From an uncultured Alphaproteobacteria bacterium (GTDB lineage Bacteria; Pseudomonadota; Alphaproteobacteria; HIMB59): DNA of 64,000 nt. Position 1 is the first letter of the stretch; every line of letters begins with the position of its first letter. Under the pieces are notes generated by a model. The model saw nothing but the letters and a program-made list of their open reading frames with translations, had not been told where the DNA came from and did no database searches. Below, one piece after another: positions 21,173-29,646 of the stretch. The position numbers and the translations under genes were made by a program. Location of the stretch: the NCBI GenBank assembly GCA_902524245.1, contig CABZCN010000002.1:120355-184354 (forward strand). Reading direction: 5' to 3'.

Positions 21173-21700
21173 ATGTCTGCTTTGGCACAATTATCCAAAT
21201 TTATTGATCGATTTAATACAATCATAGGATATCTATGTGCTTTTTTTGTTTTCTCTATGGTCATAGTTGTATTCACTGTTGTCGTCTTAAGATATGGGTT
21301 CAATATTGGTTTTATATGGATGCAAGAAGTTTATGTTTGGCTTCATAGTTTTGTTTTTATGTTGGGTGCTGGTTTTACTTATTTAGCTAATGAACATGTC
21401 AGAATAGACGTCTTTTACCGAGAGGCATCAAAAAAATATAAAGCTACTGTAGATCTATTTGGAAATATTTTTTTACTTCTACCTTTTTTATATATTATTT
21501 GGAATTACAGCTATCCCTTTGTATATAGATCTTTTTTAATGGGAGAGGTTTCCAGAGAAGCGGGCGGTATGCCTGCTTTATATATTTTAAAAAGTGCAAT
21601 TCTATGGTTTTGTTTAGTTTTATTTCTTCAGTTAGTCTCTAATGTAATTAAATCAATACTAACACTTTCAAACTATCATTTGTCTGATAATAAATCATGA
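21173..21700 (+). CDS. dctQ: TRAP transporter small membrane subunit (DctQ family)
   Basis: Small permease subunit of a tripartite ATP-independent periplasmic transporter, 175 residues with four hydrophobic helices. The characteristic W-M-Q-E-V-Y-V-W-L-H segment follows helix two and R-I-D-V-F-Y precedes helix three. These importers are driven by the sodium gradient. The start has no clear Shine-Dalgarno sequence. It overlaps dctM by the four bases ATGA. The matching binding protein is not downstream on this strand but on the opposite one at 23123-24250. Confidence 0.9.
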   Translation: MSALAQLSKFIDRFNTIIGYLCAFFVFSMVIVVFTVVVLRYGFNIGFIWMQEVYVWLHSFVFMLGAGFTYLANEHVRIDVFYREASKKYKATVDLFGNIFLLLPFLYIIWNYSYPFVYRSFLMGEVSREAGGMPALYILKSAILWFCLVLFLQLVSNVIKSILTLSNYHLSDNKS

Positions 21701-23073
21701 TTAGTCCTGAAATTTTAGCAATTGTAATGTTTGTAACAACATTGGGGTTATTACTTTTCGGTTTTCCCGTTGCTTTTACACTCGCTGGAACAGCTCTTCT
21801 GTTTGGATTTTTAGGAGATGCTTTGGAAATATTTAATTTCAGAATGCTAGGATTTTTTCCTCAACGCATTTTTGGAACAATGATTAATGAGCCCCTTGTG
21901 GCTGTGCCCCTATTCATTTTTATGGGAATAATGCTAGAAAAAACAAAAATTGCAGCCGGACTATTACATTCAATTGGAGAACTTTTTGGGACTACTAAAG
22001 GAGGTCTTGGAATAGGGGTTGTAATAGTGGGTATGTTGTTAGCTGCATCAACAGGCATCGTTGGTGCAACAGTTGTTACAATGGGAATGTTATCTTTACC
22101 TTCAATGATGAAAGCTGGCTATGATCAAAAAATAGCCACAGGCACAATTTGTGCCGCTGGCACATTAGGACAAATAATACCTCCCTCAATTGTTTTAGTT
22201 TTACTGGCAACAATTTTACAAGGCGCAAATGAAGAAGCAGCGATGTTAGTTGGTAATTTAGCTCCAGACCCGGTTACAGCAATTGATTTATTTGCTGGTG
22301 CAATTCTACCTGGATTGATGTTAGTAGTCTTATTTATAATTTTTATTTTCTTTTACGCTAGAATAAACCCATTAAGTTGTCCGCCTGTTGAGACTACCAA
22401 GTCAAGAACTGAGATATACATTGAAGCTGCTAAATCAGTCGTGCCTCCCATAACTCTTATTGTGCTAGTTTTAGGCTCAATTTTATTTGGAATAGCTACC
22501 CCCACAGAGTCTGCATCAGTTGGAGCTGTTGGAGCTGCGATAATTGCACTGTTAAAGGGTGAATTAAATTTCAAGAATATTAAAGAGACAGCTTTAGGAA
22601 CTGTAAAACTTAGTTCATTTGTATTTGTAATTTTAATTGGTGCCTCAATGTTTTCTCTTGTGTTTCGTGGTTTTGGTGGTGATGAAATGATAGAGCATTT
22701 TCTTGGAACTCTACCTGGTGGGCTTTACGCAGCACTCATTTTAGTAATGATAGTAATTTTTCTATTAGGTTTTTTCCTAGACTATATCGAAATAATTTTC
22801 GTCATCGTTCCATTAGTTGGTCCAATATTAATTGCAAACGGGGCAGACCCATTATGGTTAGGTATTCTTATTTCACTGAATTTACAAACTAGTTTTTTAA
22901 CACCTCCTTTTGGATTTTCTTTATTTTTTTTAAGAGGAGTGGCCCCAAGTAGCATTAAAACTAGAAATATGTACAGAGGAGTAATTCCCTTCATTGGAAT
23001 TCAGGTATTAGCTATATTAATTGTTGGTTTTTATCCTGAAATAGCAACCTGGTTGCCAAATAAAATGTTCTGA
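21697..23073 (+). CDS. dctM: TRAP transporter large membrane subunit (DctM family)
   Basis: Main transport subunit, 458 residues with about 12 hydrophobic helices. Family blocks include G-F-P-V-A-F-T-L-A-G near the N terminus, A-A-S-T-G-I-V-G-A-T-V-V-T-M-G, G-Q-I-I-P-P-S-I-V and, near the end, Q-T-S-F-L-T-P-P-F-G-F-S-L-F-F. It begins inside the last codons of dctQ and is followed at once by a strong terminator shared with the convergent dctP. Confidence 0.93.
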   Translation: MISPEILAIVMFVTTLGLLLFGFPVAFTLAGTALLFGFLGDALEIFNFRMLGFFPQRIFGTMINEPLVAVPLFIFMGIMLEKTKIAAGLLHSIGELFGTTKGGLGIGVVIVGMLLAASTGIVGATVVTMGMLSLPSMMKAGYDQKIATGTICAAGTLGQIIPPSIVLVLLATILQGANEEAAMLVGNLAPDPVTAIDLFAGAILPGLMLVVLFIIFIFFYARINPLSCPPVETTKSRTEIYIEAAKSVVPPITLIVLVLGSILFGIATPTESASVGAVGAAIIALLKGELNFKNIKETALGTVKLSSFVFVILIGASMFSLVFRGFGGDEMIEHFLGTLPGGLYAALILVMIVIFLLGFFLDYIEIIFVIVPLVGPILIANGADPLWLGILISLNLQTSFLTPPFGFSLFFLRGVAPSSIKTRNMYRGVIPFIGIQVLAILIVGFYPEIATWLPNKMF

Positions 23074-23080
23074 TAGATAG

Positions 23081-23109
23081 ATCATCCCCGAATAGGTATC
23101 GGGGATGAT
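23081..23109. terminator. bidirectional terminator between dctM and dctP
   Basis: Perfect 11-base inverted repeat (23081-23091 with 23099-23109, core CATCCCCGA) and a 7-base loop, followed by a T-rich stretch on the + strand. It lies 7 bases after the dctM stop and 13 bases from the dctP stop on the other strand, so it can serve both. Confidence 0.87.
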
Positions 23110-23122
23110 TTTAATTTTGAAT

Positions 23123-24250
23123 TTATGCTGATGGATAAGTAAATGGAAGGCTTCTTACTCTCATGTACTCTTTTTCAGATGTATTTGTCCATCTCAGAAT
23201 TGATGATCTAAATTCAACAATATGTGAGAAAAGAGCCTGAGAAACAGGGTCTTCCGCTGCTATTGAGCTACAAACCTCTCCTGCTCTTTGACCCAATGCA
23301 TTCATAACTGGATCTGGCAATTGTCTCATTTGAACACCATGCTCATTAATAAGTTTTTGATAGGAACTATCGTTTGCAGCTTGGAACATAGAAAGAACTT
23401 CCATGTTAACTGCCTTAGTTGCAATTGTGACTAGCTCTTTAGTTGCGTCATCAAGTTTTTCCCACTCAAACATATCTATTGAACAATCTAAGATAGTTGC
23501 TGGCTCATGCCATCCTGGGTTATAGTAATACTTAGCTGCTTGGTGTAATCCTTTACCTAAGTCAGCAGCAGGACCAATCCATTCTGTTGCATCAATCGCA
23601 CCTGAGGCAAGTGATGGAAGCACATCCGCTCCAGCCAAAAGAACTGTATTAGCGCCAAAAGATTTTAATACCTCTCCACCAAGACCAGGCATTCTGATTT
23701 TTAGACCTTCAAAGTCTGCTAGAGAATTAATTTCTTTATTAAACCAACCCCCCATCTGGTTACCAGTATTACCCATTGGAAGAAATTTTACACCGATAGC
23801 ATTATAAGCTTTATCTGCTGCTTCAATTCCTCCACCATAGTAACACCATGCATTTTGTTCTTGAGCTGTTAAACCAAAAGGTAAAGCTGCAGAAAATGAT
23901 GGTGCCATACTAATGTTTGTCCAATAGTAACCTGCACCGTAAGCCATTTGTGCAGCACCAGATCTTACTGCGTCCAATGACTCAAGAGGTGGTACTAATT
24001 CGCCACCATGATAAACAGTAATTTTTAATTTATCAGAAGCATTGTTAACGTAACTTGCAAATCTATCTATTGCTTTACCAAGACCTCCTGCTTTACCAAA
24101 AGCAGAACATGCAATCCATTCCATGTGTCCACCTGATATAGCCGGTGCTGGAAATGAAGAAACTGCTGCGGCGCCCAGTGCTGCAGCACCTGCACCTTTA
24201 AGGAAATTTCTTCTTTTCATGGTCTTATTATTCGTCTTCTTTTTTGCCAT
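23123..24250 (-). CDS. dctP: TRAP transporter substrate-binding protein (TakP-like DctP), Tat-exported
   Basis: Periplasmic solute receptor of 375 residues. The N terminus carries a twin-arginine signal (K-R-R-N-F-L-K at residues 12-18) with an Ala-rich core, so export is probably by Tat. The mature protein has A-T-E-W-I-G-P-A-A-D-L and Y-Y-N-P-G-W-H-E-P, as in TakP-like receptors that bind 2-oxoacids or lactate with a metal. A strong AGGAGGGG sits just before ATG, suggesting high expression. It is the last gene of a leftward set with acetoacetyl-CoA synthetase and thiolase. Substrate is inferred. Confidence 0.88.
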   Translation of the reverse strand: MAKKKTNNKTMKRRNFLKGAGAAALGAAAVSSFPAPAISGGHMEWIACSAFGKAGGLGKAIDRFASYVNNASDKLKITVYHGGELVPPLESLDAVRSGAAQMAYGAGYYWTNISMAPSFSAALPFGLTAQEQNAWCYYGGGIEAADKAYNAIGVKFLPMGNTGNQMGGWFNKEINSLADFEGLKIRMPGLGGEVLKSFGANTVLLAGADVLPSLASGAIDATEWIGPAADLGKGLHQAAKYYYNPGWHEPATILDCSIDMFEWEKLDDATKELVTIATKAVNMEVLSMFQAANDSSYQKLINEHGVQMRQLPDPVMNALGQRAGEVCSSIAAEDPVSQALFSHIVEFRSSILRWTNTSEKEYMRVRSLPFTYPSA

Positions 24251-24283
24251 AAATATTCCCCTCCTAAATTAAGAAATAATTAA

Positions 24284-25174
24284 TTATTTTTTATTAGCTA
24301 TCATTATACCAACAATCACAGATAAAATTCCAGCGTAATGATAACCCTGAAGTGTTTCTTGAAAGACTAAATATGCAAGAATCCCGCCAAAAATAGGCAT
24401 TAAGTGGAGAAAAGGGCCTGATTTATTTGGGCCAATTAAAGCCACTCCAGTATTCCAACAAATATATGACAAGATGCTAGGAAAAGTTCCGGTATAGCCA
24501 ATTACTAATAAGGTTTTGTGGTCAAATATTATGAAATTGTTTTGGATAATAACGTCATATAAATAAACAGGTAAGAGTAAGATTACTGTAAATACAAATG
24601 ATAAATATAAAAAACTAAATCCTGAAACACCTGTTTCATTTTTTTTTAGAAATATTGAATACAATGCCCAAGATATAACAGCAAGTAGAATGAATAAATC
24701 TCCAGAGTAAAATTTTGAATCAAATATATTTTGATAGTTACCTTTTGTTATAACATAGCTAACACCAATAAGAGATAAAATGACACCTAACATTTGAAAC
24801 AAGTTTGTTTGGTTTTTATAAATCAATTTGTTTAGAAGGATTATCAACATGGGGGTTGTCGAAATAACTAATAAAGAATTAATAACAGTTGTCGCTGTTA
24901 GACCAATATAAGTTAATGTGTTAAAAAGTGTTGGACCAGTTAAAATGATCAAAAAAACCATTCCTGGTTGTTTTTTTAAAAGGGGTAAGTCAACTAAAGC
25001 ATTTTTTAAACAAAAGGGAGTTAAAATAATTAAAGCTATTACCCACCTATAAAAAGATAACGATAAGGGTGATACTAAATCCTCGACTGAAGATAATCTT
25101 CCTACTATAAAATTGCCTGACCAAAATAAGGAGGCAAAACATAAAAATATCGCTGCTTTAAGAGAAACACTCAC
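24284..25174 (-). CDS. EamA-family (DMT) transporter
   Basis: Inner-membrane protein, 296 residues and about ten helices in two EamA repeats (F-W-S-G-N-F-I-V-G-R near the N terminus; I-C-W-N-T-G-V-A-L-I-G in the second half). It lies 9 bases after the thiolase gene and 33 bases before dctP, so it is probably in the same operon. Transport substrate unknown; export of a metabolite is usual for the family. Confidence 0.83.
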   Translation of the reverse strand: MSVSLKAAIFLCFASLFWSGNFIVGRLSSVEDLVSPLSLSFYRWVIALIILTPFCLKNALVDLPLLKKQPGMVFLIILTGPTLFNTLTYIGLTATTVINSLLVISTTPMLIILLNKLIYKNQTNLFQMLGVILSLIGVSYVITKGNYQNIFDSKFYSGDLFILLAVISWALYSIFLKKNETGVSGFSFLYLSFVFTVILLLPVYLYDVIIQNNFIIFDHKTLLVIGYTGTFPSILSYICWNTGVALIGPNKSGPFLHLMPIFGGILAYLVFQETLQGYHYAGILSVIVGIMIANKK

Positions 25175-25183
25175 TTAGATTTT

Positions 25184-26335
25184 TTATTTTAAATTTTCAA
25201 TAGCAATTGCTAGACCTTGACCACCACCGATACACATACTTGCAACACCAAACTTTTGTTTTGTTCTTCTAAGTTGATGAGACAAGGTTGTAATAATTCT
25301 TGCACCTGAACAGCCAATGGGGTGTCCTAATGCAATAGCGCCCCCAGCAATATTTAATTTACTTGGATCAATCTTTAAAGATCTTTGGACAGCAACTGAA
25401 GTTGCAGCAAACGCCTCATTGACCTCAACCAAATTAAAATAGTTAATATTTACACTCATTTTCTTCATTAATTTCTTTATAGCTGTAATTGGAGTAACAC
25501 CCATATAATCGGGATTGCCCGCTGAGGACGCCCAAGATAGTACTTTTGCTATTGGTTTAATTTTGTTAGAAGTTACATATTTTTCTGAAGCTAGAGCCAA
25601 AAAACTAGCACCATCATTTAATGAAGAAGCATTTCCAGCAGTAACTGTTCCAGATTTTTTAAAAACAGCTTTTAATTGGCTTAATTTTGGCAAAGTCGTG
25701 TCTTTTCGAACTTCATCTTTAAAAGGTGTTTTTGTCAATTCGTTTTTGAAGTAATTATTTTTAATTGCATTATAAGTTTTTAGATAAGACTGATACGCAA
25801 ATTGATCTTGGTCTTGTCTTGTAACATTATATTTTCTTGAAACGTTTTCAGCTGTTATGCCCATATGTTCTTTTGAAAAAGCATCTGTTAGGCCATCGTT
25901 AACTAAAGTGTCTATAAAGATATTGTTTCCTAATTTTTTTTCTCCAGTTCTACTCAGATACGCGTGGCGTGCCCTGGACATACTTTCTTGACCACCAACA
26001 ATTAATAAATTTGACTCGCCGGAATAAATTTTAGATGAACCATCTATTGTAGCTCTCATGCCACTTCCACAAACTTGATTTACTACATAAGCAAAGGATG
26101 TCTGTTGCATTCCAGAACCTAATGCAACTTGCCTTGCTGTATTCATTCCAAGTCCACTAGTTAATACTTGTCCTAAAATTAATCCTTCAACTTCTTTCGT
26201 ATTGATTGTTTTATTTCTATCAAATAATTCTTTGAGACAAGAGGTTCCTAATTCTACTGATTCAGTTTTTTTGTAATTACCTAGATAAGCTCCTATTGGT
26301 GTTCTAACTGCATCGATTATAAAAACATCACTCAT
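25184..26335 (-). CDS. acetyl-CoA C-acetyltransferase (thiolase)
   Basis: Splits acetoacetyl-CoA into two acetyl-CoA, or the reverse. The nucleophilic Cys is in N-Q-V-C-G-S-G-M-R-A, the catalytic His region in V-N-E-A-F-A and the second Cys in G-H-P-I-G-C-S-G-A-R near the C terminus. 383 residues. It overlaps the acetoacetyl-CoA synthetase gene by 8 bases, which supports a degradative role: acetoacetate to acetoacetyl-CoA to acetyl-CoA. Confidence 0.93.
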   Translation of the reverse strand: MSDVFIIDAVRTPIGAYLGNYKKTESVELGTSCLKELFDRNKTINTKEVEGLILGQVLTSGLGMNTARQVALGSGMQQTSFAYVVNQVCGSGMRATIDGSSKIYSGESNLLIVGGQESMSRARHAYLSRTGEKKLGNNIFIDTLVNDGLTDAFSKEHMGITAENVSRKYNVTRQDQDQFAYQSYLKTYNAIKNNYFKNELTKTPFKDEVRKDTTLPKLSQLKAVFKKSGTVTAGNASSLNDGASFLALASEKYVTSNKIKPIAKVLSWASSAGNPDYMGVTPITAIKKLMKKMSVNINYFNLVEVNEAFAATSVAVQRSLKIDPSKLNIAGGAIALGHPIGCSGARIITTLSHQLRRTKQKFGVASMCIGGGQGLAIAIENLK

Positions 26336-28244
26336 AAATATTTATCTTTCTGTATTCAATTACTGACTCAGGATTTGCCAACGAACCCAAGTTCTGCACT
26401 TTATCATTATTGATAATTTTTTTGACAAGTATTTCAGAGTTTTTACCACTTTTTGTTCTTGGAATGTCTTTAACTATAAATATTTTCCACGGAACATGCC
26501 TTGGACTAAGCGATGTCTTGAGGTGTTTTTTCAATATTGTATTAAAATCAACATTAATTTTTGTGTTTAACAATTTCAAAAAAAGGACAATTTTTTCATC
26601 ATTTTTAGTTAAATAACCTGTTGCCAAACAGTCCTCGATCCAATGAAATTTTTGTAGGCAACTGTATATTTCACCTGTTCCTATTCTGACACCACCTGGA
26701 TTTAAAGTAGCATCTGATCTTCCAAAAATTACATAACCTCCATTTTTGGTTTTTTTCACATAATCTCCATGAGACCATATGTTTGGAAATTTTTTAAAGT
26801 ATGCGGATTTATACTTATCATTCAACCTGTCATTCCAAAAGTAGATGGGCTTAGAGGGGAAAGGGGTCTTGCAAACTAGCTCTCCTGTCTTTTTGGTTGG
26901 CTTGCCATTATCATTGAAAACATCAATATCCATGCCCAAGCCCGGTCCTTGAATTTCACCTGAATAGACAGGTAAGGTTGGTATGCCTAACATAAAACAC
27001 GAAACTATGTCTGTACCGCCACTCACCGAATGTATAAAAGATTTTGAATTTAAAATTTTATTAATAAACTTAAAAGTGTCTGGGCTTAGCGGAGAGCCGG
27101 TTGATATAAAACAATTAATTTTTTTTAAAATATCTTTTTTATTTGATTTATAATTATTCTGAATACTTTCATAGACTTTTGCTCCCGCACCTAGCATTGT
27201 TGAATTAGTATCTTTTGTAATATTGATAACTCGATTTATATTTGGATAAAATGGGGAGCCGTCATAAAGAACGATTGAGGAACCCAGTAGTAAGTTTGAA
27301 ACTGTCCAGTTCCACATCATCCACCCGCAAGTAGTTAAGAAAAGCATTTTATCTTCAGATTTAACATTTGTATGTAATGCTAGTTCTTTTAAATGTTGAA
27401 GGAGTGAGCCTCCGTGGCCGTGCGTAATACACTTTGGGAGCCCTGTAGTTCCACTAGAAAATAAAACATATAGCGGATGATTAAAGCTCAATGATATATT
27501 TTTATTCAGTTTTGAATATTTTTTTTGATTATAAATTTTTTTTAATTCAGAAGTGTTATTTTTTGAAGGATAGCTAGTTTTTAAAATTAGTGGATTATTT
27601 AAATTTGCTTTTATTGTTCTTAAATTTTTTGAATATTGAAATTTCTTGCCGTTATAAAAATAATAGTCAGCAACAATTAAAAGCTTAGGCTTAAGCTGGG
27701 AAAATCTGTCAATCACTGCTTGTGTTCCAAAGTCAGCAGAGCAAGAAGACCAAACTGCACCAATTTTTGCTGCAGAAAGGAAGCTTATTACTGTATCAGG
27801 TATATTTGGCAGATATCCAACAATTACATCACCTTTTTTAATGCCTTTATCTCTAAAAAAATTGCTTAATGCATTAATTCTTTTATTTAAATCACTATAA
27901 ATAATTTTTTCGCTGAATTTGTTTTCTCCAATAAATTCAATGGCCAAATCTGATGAATTATTTTTTGAAATTAAATCGTAATAATTAAGATTACTGTTAT
28001 CAAAAAAAATTGAATTCCAAAAAGATTTTTTTTTGTAAGCTTTAAAAAATCTTTTCCTCTCAAGGTCGATATTAAAATACTCAACTATAGACTCCCAAAA
28101 CTCACCAGGGTTCTTATTGGTCCATAACCAAAGCTTTTTATAATTTAAAAATTTTTTAGAAAGTTTTTGTTCTAAATAGGTCTGAAATTTATAAAGATTT
28201 GTAGATTTAATAAATTTTCTACTTGGCTCAAATAACTTATCCAT
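26328..28244 (-). CDS. acetoacetyl-CoA synthetase (acetoacetate-CoA ligase)
   Basis: Activates acetoacetate with ATP and CoA. An adenylate-forming enzyme of 638 residues with the P-loop-like S-S-G-T-T-G-L-P-K, the A8-type G-R-S-D-A-T-L-N-P-G-G-V-R-I-G and the C-terminal P-R-T-K-S-G-K with the catalytic Lys. The N-terminal W-T-N-K-N-P-G-E-F-W and W-M-M-W-N-W are typical of acetoacetyl-CoA synthetases rather than acetyl-CoA synthetases. It overlaps both neighbours (thioesterase and thiolase) by 8 bases, so the three form one unit. Confidence 0.92.
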   Translation of the reverse strand: MDKLFEPSRKFIKSTNLYKFQTYLEQKLSKKFLNYKKLWLWTNKNPGEFWESIVEYFNIDLERKRFFKAYKKKSFWNSIFFDNSNLNYYDLISKNNSSDLAIEFIGENKFSEKIIYSDLNKRINALSNFFRDKGIKKGDVIVGYLPNIPDTVISFLSAAKIGAVWSSCSADFGTQAVIDRFSQLKPKLLIVADYYFYNGKKFQYSKNLRTIKANLNNPLILKTSYPSKNNTSELKKIYNQKKYSKLNKNISLSFNHPLYVLFSSGTTGLPKCITHGHGGSLLQHLKELALHTNVKSEDKMLFLTTCGWMMWNWTVSNLLLGSSIVLYDGSPFYPNINRVINITKDTNSTMLGAGAKVYESIQNNYKSNKKDILKKINCFISTGSPLSPDTFKFINKILNSKSFIHSVSGGTDIVSCFMLGIPTLPVYSGEIQGPGLGMDIDVFNDNGKPTKKTGELVCKTPFPSKPIYFWNDRLNDKYKSAYFKKFPNIWSHGDYVKKTKNGGYVIFGRSDATLNPGGVRIGTGEIYSCLQKFHWIEDCLATGYLTKNDEKIVLFLKLLNTKINVDFNTILKKHLKTSLSPRHVPWKIFIVKDIPRTKSGKNSEILVKKIINNDKVQNLGSLANPESVIEYRKINIYE

Positions 28245-28635
28245 CTTTGTTTTTCATTAATCTTTGAAGATTATCTGGTATTTTACTTGGAGCTCCTTGA
28301 GAATTGACACAAACCATCAAAATCTTTGATTTAAAAATAATATTATTTTGTTTGTAAATATTTTGTTCGAGCTCAAATGATGCATTTTTAAGAGACAAAA
28401 TATTGCTTTTAACAGTTAATTGATCCTCTAGTTTGCATGACTCAATATAATCACATTCAATCTTTTTTACTAAAAAAAGTCGATCATGATCTTTCAATAA
28501 AGAATTAAGTGTAAATCCCAATTCATTGATAATCTCAGTACGGGCTCTTTCAATAAATTTTAAATAATTTGCGTAATATACAACTCCACCAGAGTCTGTG
28601 TCTTCATAATATATTTTGAAATTGTATTGGAACAT
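28237..28635 (-). CDS. ybgC: YbgC-type acyl-CoA thioesterase
   Basis: Single hotdog-fold thioesterase of 132 residues. The active-site Asp lies in Y-E-D-T-D-S-G-G-V-V-Y-Y-A-N-Y at residues 10-24. In many bacteria ybgC sits with tol-pal, but here it opens the acetoacetyl-CoA operon, so its natural substrate may be a short acyl-CoA of that pathway (inference). Its ATG shares a base with the stop of the mini-ORF upstream (TAATG). Confidence 0.87.
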   Translation of the reverse strand: MFQYNFKIYYEDTDSGGVVYYANYLKFIERARTEIINELGFTLNSLLKDHDRLFLVKKIECDYIESCKLEDQLTVKSNILSLKNASFELEQNIYKQNNIIFKSKILMVCVNSQGAPSKIPDNLQRLMKNKDG

Positions 28636-28715
28636 TAAGTAGTCAGACCTAAATATAATATATAAGTTATAATAATTATAACTATTCCAAATATTAAATA
28701 TCTATATTCATTCAT
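28635..28715 (-). CDS. 26-residue membrane mini-protein upstream of ybgC
   Basis: Short frame from ATG 28715 to a TAA whose last base is the first base of the ybgC start codon (TAATG). It encodes a short polar N terminus (M-N-E-Y-R-Y) then one hydrophobic helix rich in Ile. The stop-start coupling and helix are the only evidence. The frame overlaps an 8-base inverted repeat (28665-28672/28676-28683), which may instead be the signal here. Confidence 0.4.
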   Translation of the reverse strand: MNEYRYLIFGIVIIIITYILYLGLTT

Positions 28716-28742
28716 TAAATTAAATACCTATTATAGAAATAC

Positions 28743-28958
28743 TTAAGATATTTTTTCTCTCTTAAAATAATAAATCATTTTGTGTTTTGAAGGGATATCA
28801 GATTTATCCTTAATAACATTGACCAACTCCCAACCTTCTTTTCCACCCTTATTAAGCCAGTCATTTTCCGACTTTAATTCTTCATCATCTAAATATTGAG
28901 TGTAAATTCTATACTCCCACTTTGAATTTTCTTTTTTATCAAAAGTTGGGTTAATCAT
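28743..28958 (-). CDS. DUF4177-like small protein
   Basis: 71 residues of soluble protein with the pattern of DUF4177-type domains: an early W-E-Y-R-I-Y, then L-N-K-G-G-K-E-G-W-E-L-V-N-V and a final Y-Y-F-K-R-E. Function of the family unknown. It lies 11 bases after the small membrane protein gene at 28970-29209, same strand, and they may be co-transcribed. Confidence 0.62.
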   Translation of the reverse strand: MINPTFDKKENSKWEYRIYTQYLDDEELKSENDWLNKGGKEGWELVNVIKDKSDIPSKHKMIYYFKREKIS

Positions 28959-28969
28959 TTCTTTATTAC

Positions 28970-29209
28970 TTAGGAATTTAAATTATAGAAAAACCAGACT
29001 GCAGATAAACACCATAGTGTTAAAAAAATCTTCCCTAATTTATCTGCCTTTTTAAAATGCGATTTCATTTGGTTGAGTTGACTATCATTTTGCTGATCAG
29101 CAATATGAGAGAAATCTTTCAATTTTTTTTGATAAAAAAATTTGTATATATTTATCGCACAAGTCCAGCCCGTTAAAATATAAAAAATAGAACTTGATAA
29201 AGTAGTCAC
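28970..29209 (-). CDS. small membrane protein, unknown function
   Basis: 79 residues with two likely membrane helices (about 5-25 and 58-76) separated by a charged, Gln- and Lys-rich loop. No family recognised. It is the last gene before the tRNA-Arg fragment that marks the left edge of the island, so it lies just outside the island. Confidence 0.52.
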   Translation of the reverse strand: MTTLSSSIFYILTGWTCAINIYKFFYQKKLKDFSHIADQQNDSQLNQMKSHFKKADKLGKIFLTLWCLSAVWFFYNLNS

Positions 29210-29253
29210 TAATCTATTTTAAAGAATTTAAAAATTAATAAAATCAATAATTT

Positions 29254-29290
29254 GATCCGTGGTGTAATGGATAGCACAAATGACTTCGGA
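29254..29290 (+). pseudogene. partial tRNA-Arg(UCG), 5' half only
   Basis: 37 bases matching 34241-34277, the 5' half of the intact tRNA-Arg, with two mismatches; the final 22 bases are identical. Similarity stops at the end of the anticodon loop. A weak T-arm-like GTTC..CCTTGC follows at 29304-29314, so a decayed full copy is possible. It has no intact acceptor or anticodon stem and cannot be a functional tRNA. Read with the intact copy, it is a direct repeat flanking the island. Confidence 0.8.
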
Positions 29291-29377
29291 AATCCTGGCG
29301 ATCGTTCACCTTGCCTATATTCTTTTATTTTAACTATTTTTCTTCCTAAATTTATTAAATTTAAGAACAACATTGGA

Positions 29378-29644
29378 TTAAATTCTATAATCGATACGAA
29401 TGTTATATTTATTTATAAGTATATGGTCGTTAACTTGGAGTTGGTTTAGCAAGCCTCGAATATCTTTTGGTAAATCTTGATACTCAATATCAACACCAAT
29501 TTTTTTCTTGGTTTGTCTCTGCCAATCTAAGAGTTTTTTTTCAATTTCTAGATTGGCTTTAATGATTTTAAAGACAACTTCTTTTTGTTTCTTGCGATGC
29601 TGCAAGACCATTGCTTTTCTTCTAAAGTTGATGATCTTGACCAT
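29378..29644 (-). CDS. small basic protein, unknown function (island)
   Basis: 88 residues, strongly basic in its first half (F-R-R-K, H-R-K-K-Q-K), with a helical middle and the ending I-N-K-Y-N-I-R-I-D-Y-R-I. No family recognised; the charge would suit nucleic-acid binding. Last gene of the leftward island operon, 2 bases after the 125-residue gene. Met12 (position 29611) is an alternative start. Confidence 0.55.
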   Translation of the reverse strand: MVKIINFRRKAMVLQHRKKQKEVVFKIIKANLEIEKKLLDWQRQTKKKIGVDIEYQDLPKDIRGLLNQLQVNDHILINKYNIRIDYRI

Positions 29645-29646
29645 TT

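Noticed and set aside
23123..24250. Lipoprotein reading of the TRAP receptor signal
   Set aside because: No lipobox cysteine is present; the K-R-R-N-F-L-K sequence points to Tat export instead.
29291..29320. Full-length decayed tRNA-Arg rather than a half copy
   Set aside because: A GTTC..CCTTGC match occurs at the right distance, but the 13 bases before it match no better than chance, so only the 5' half is claimed.
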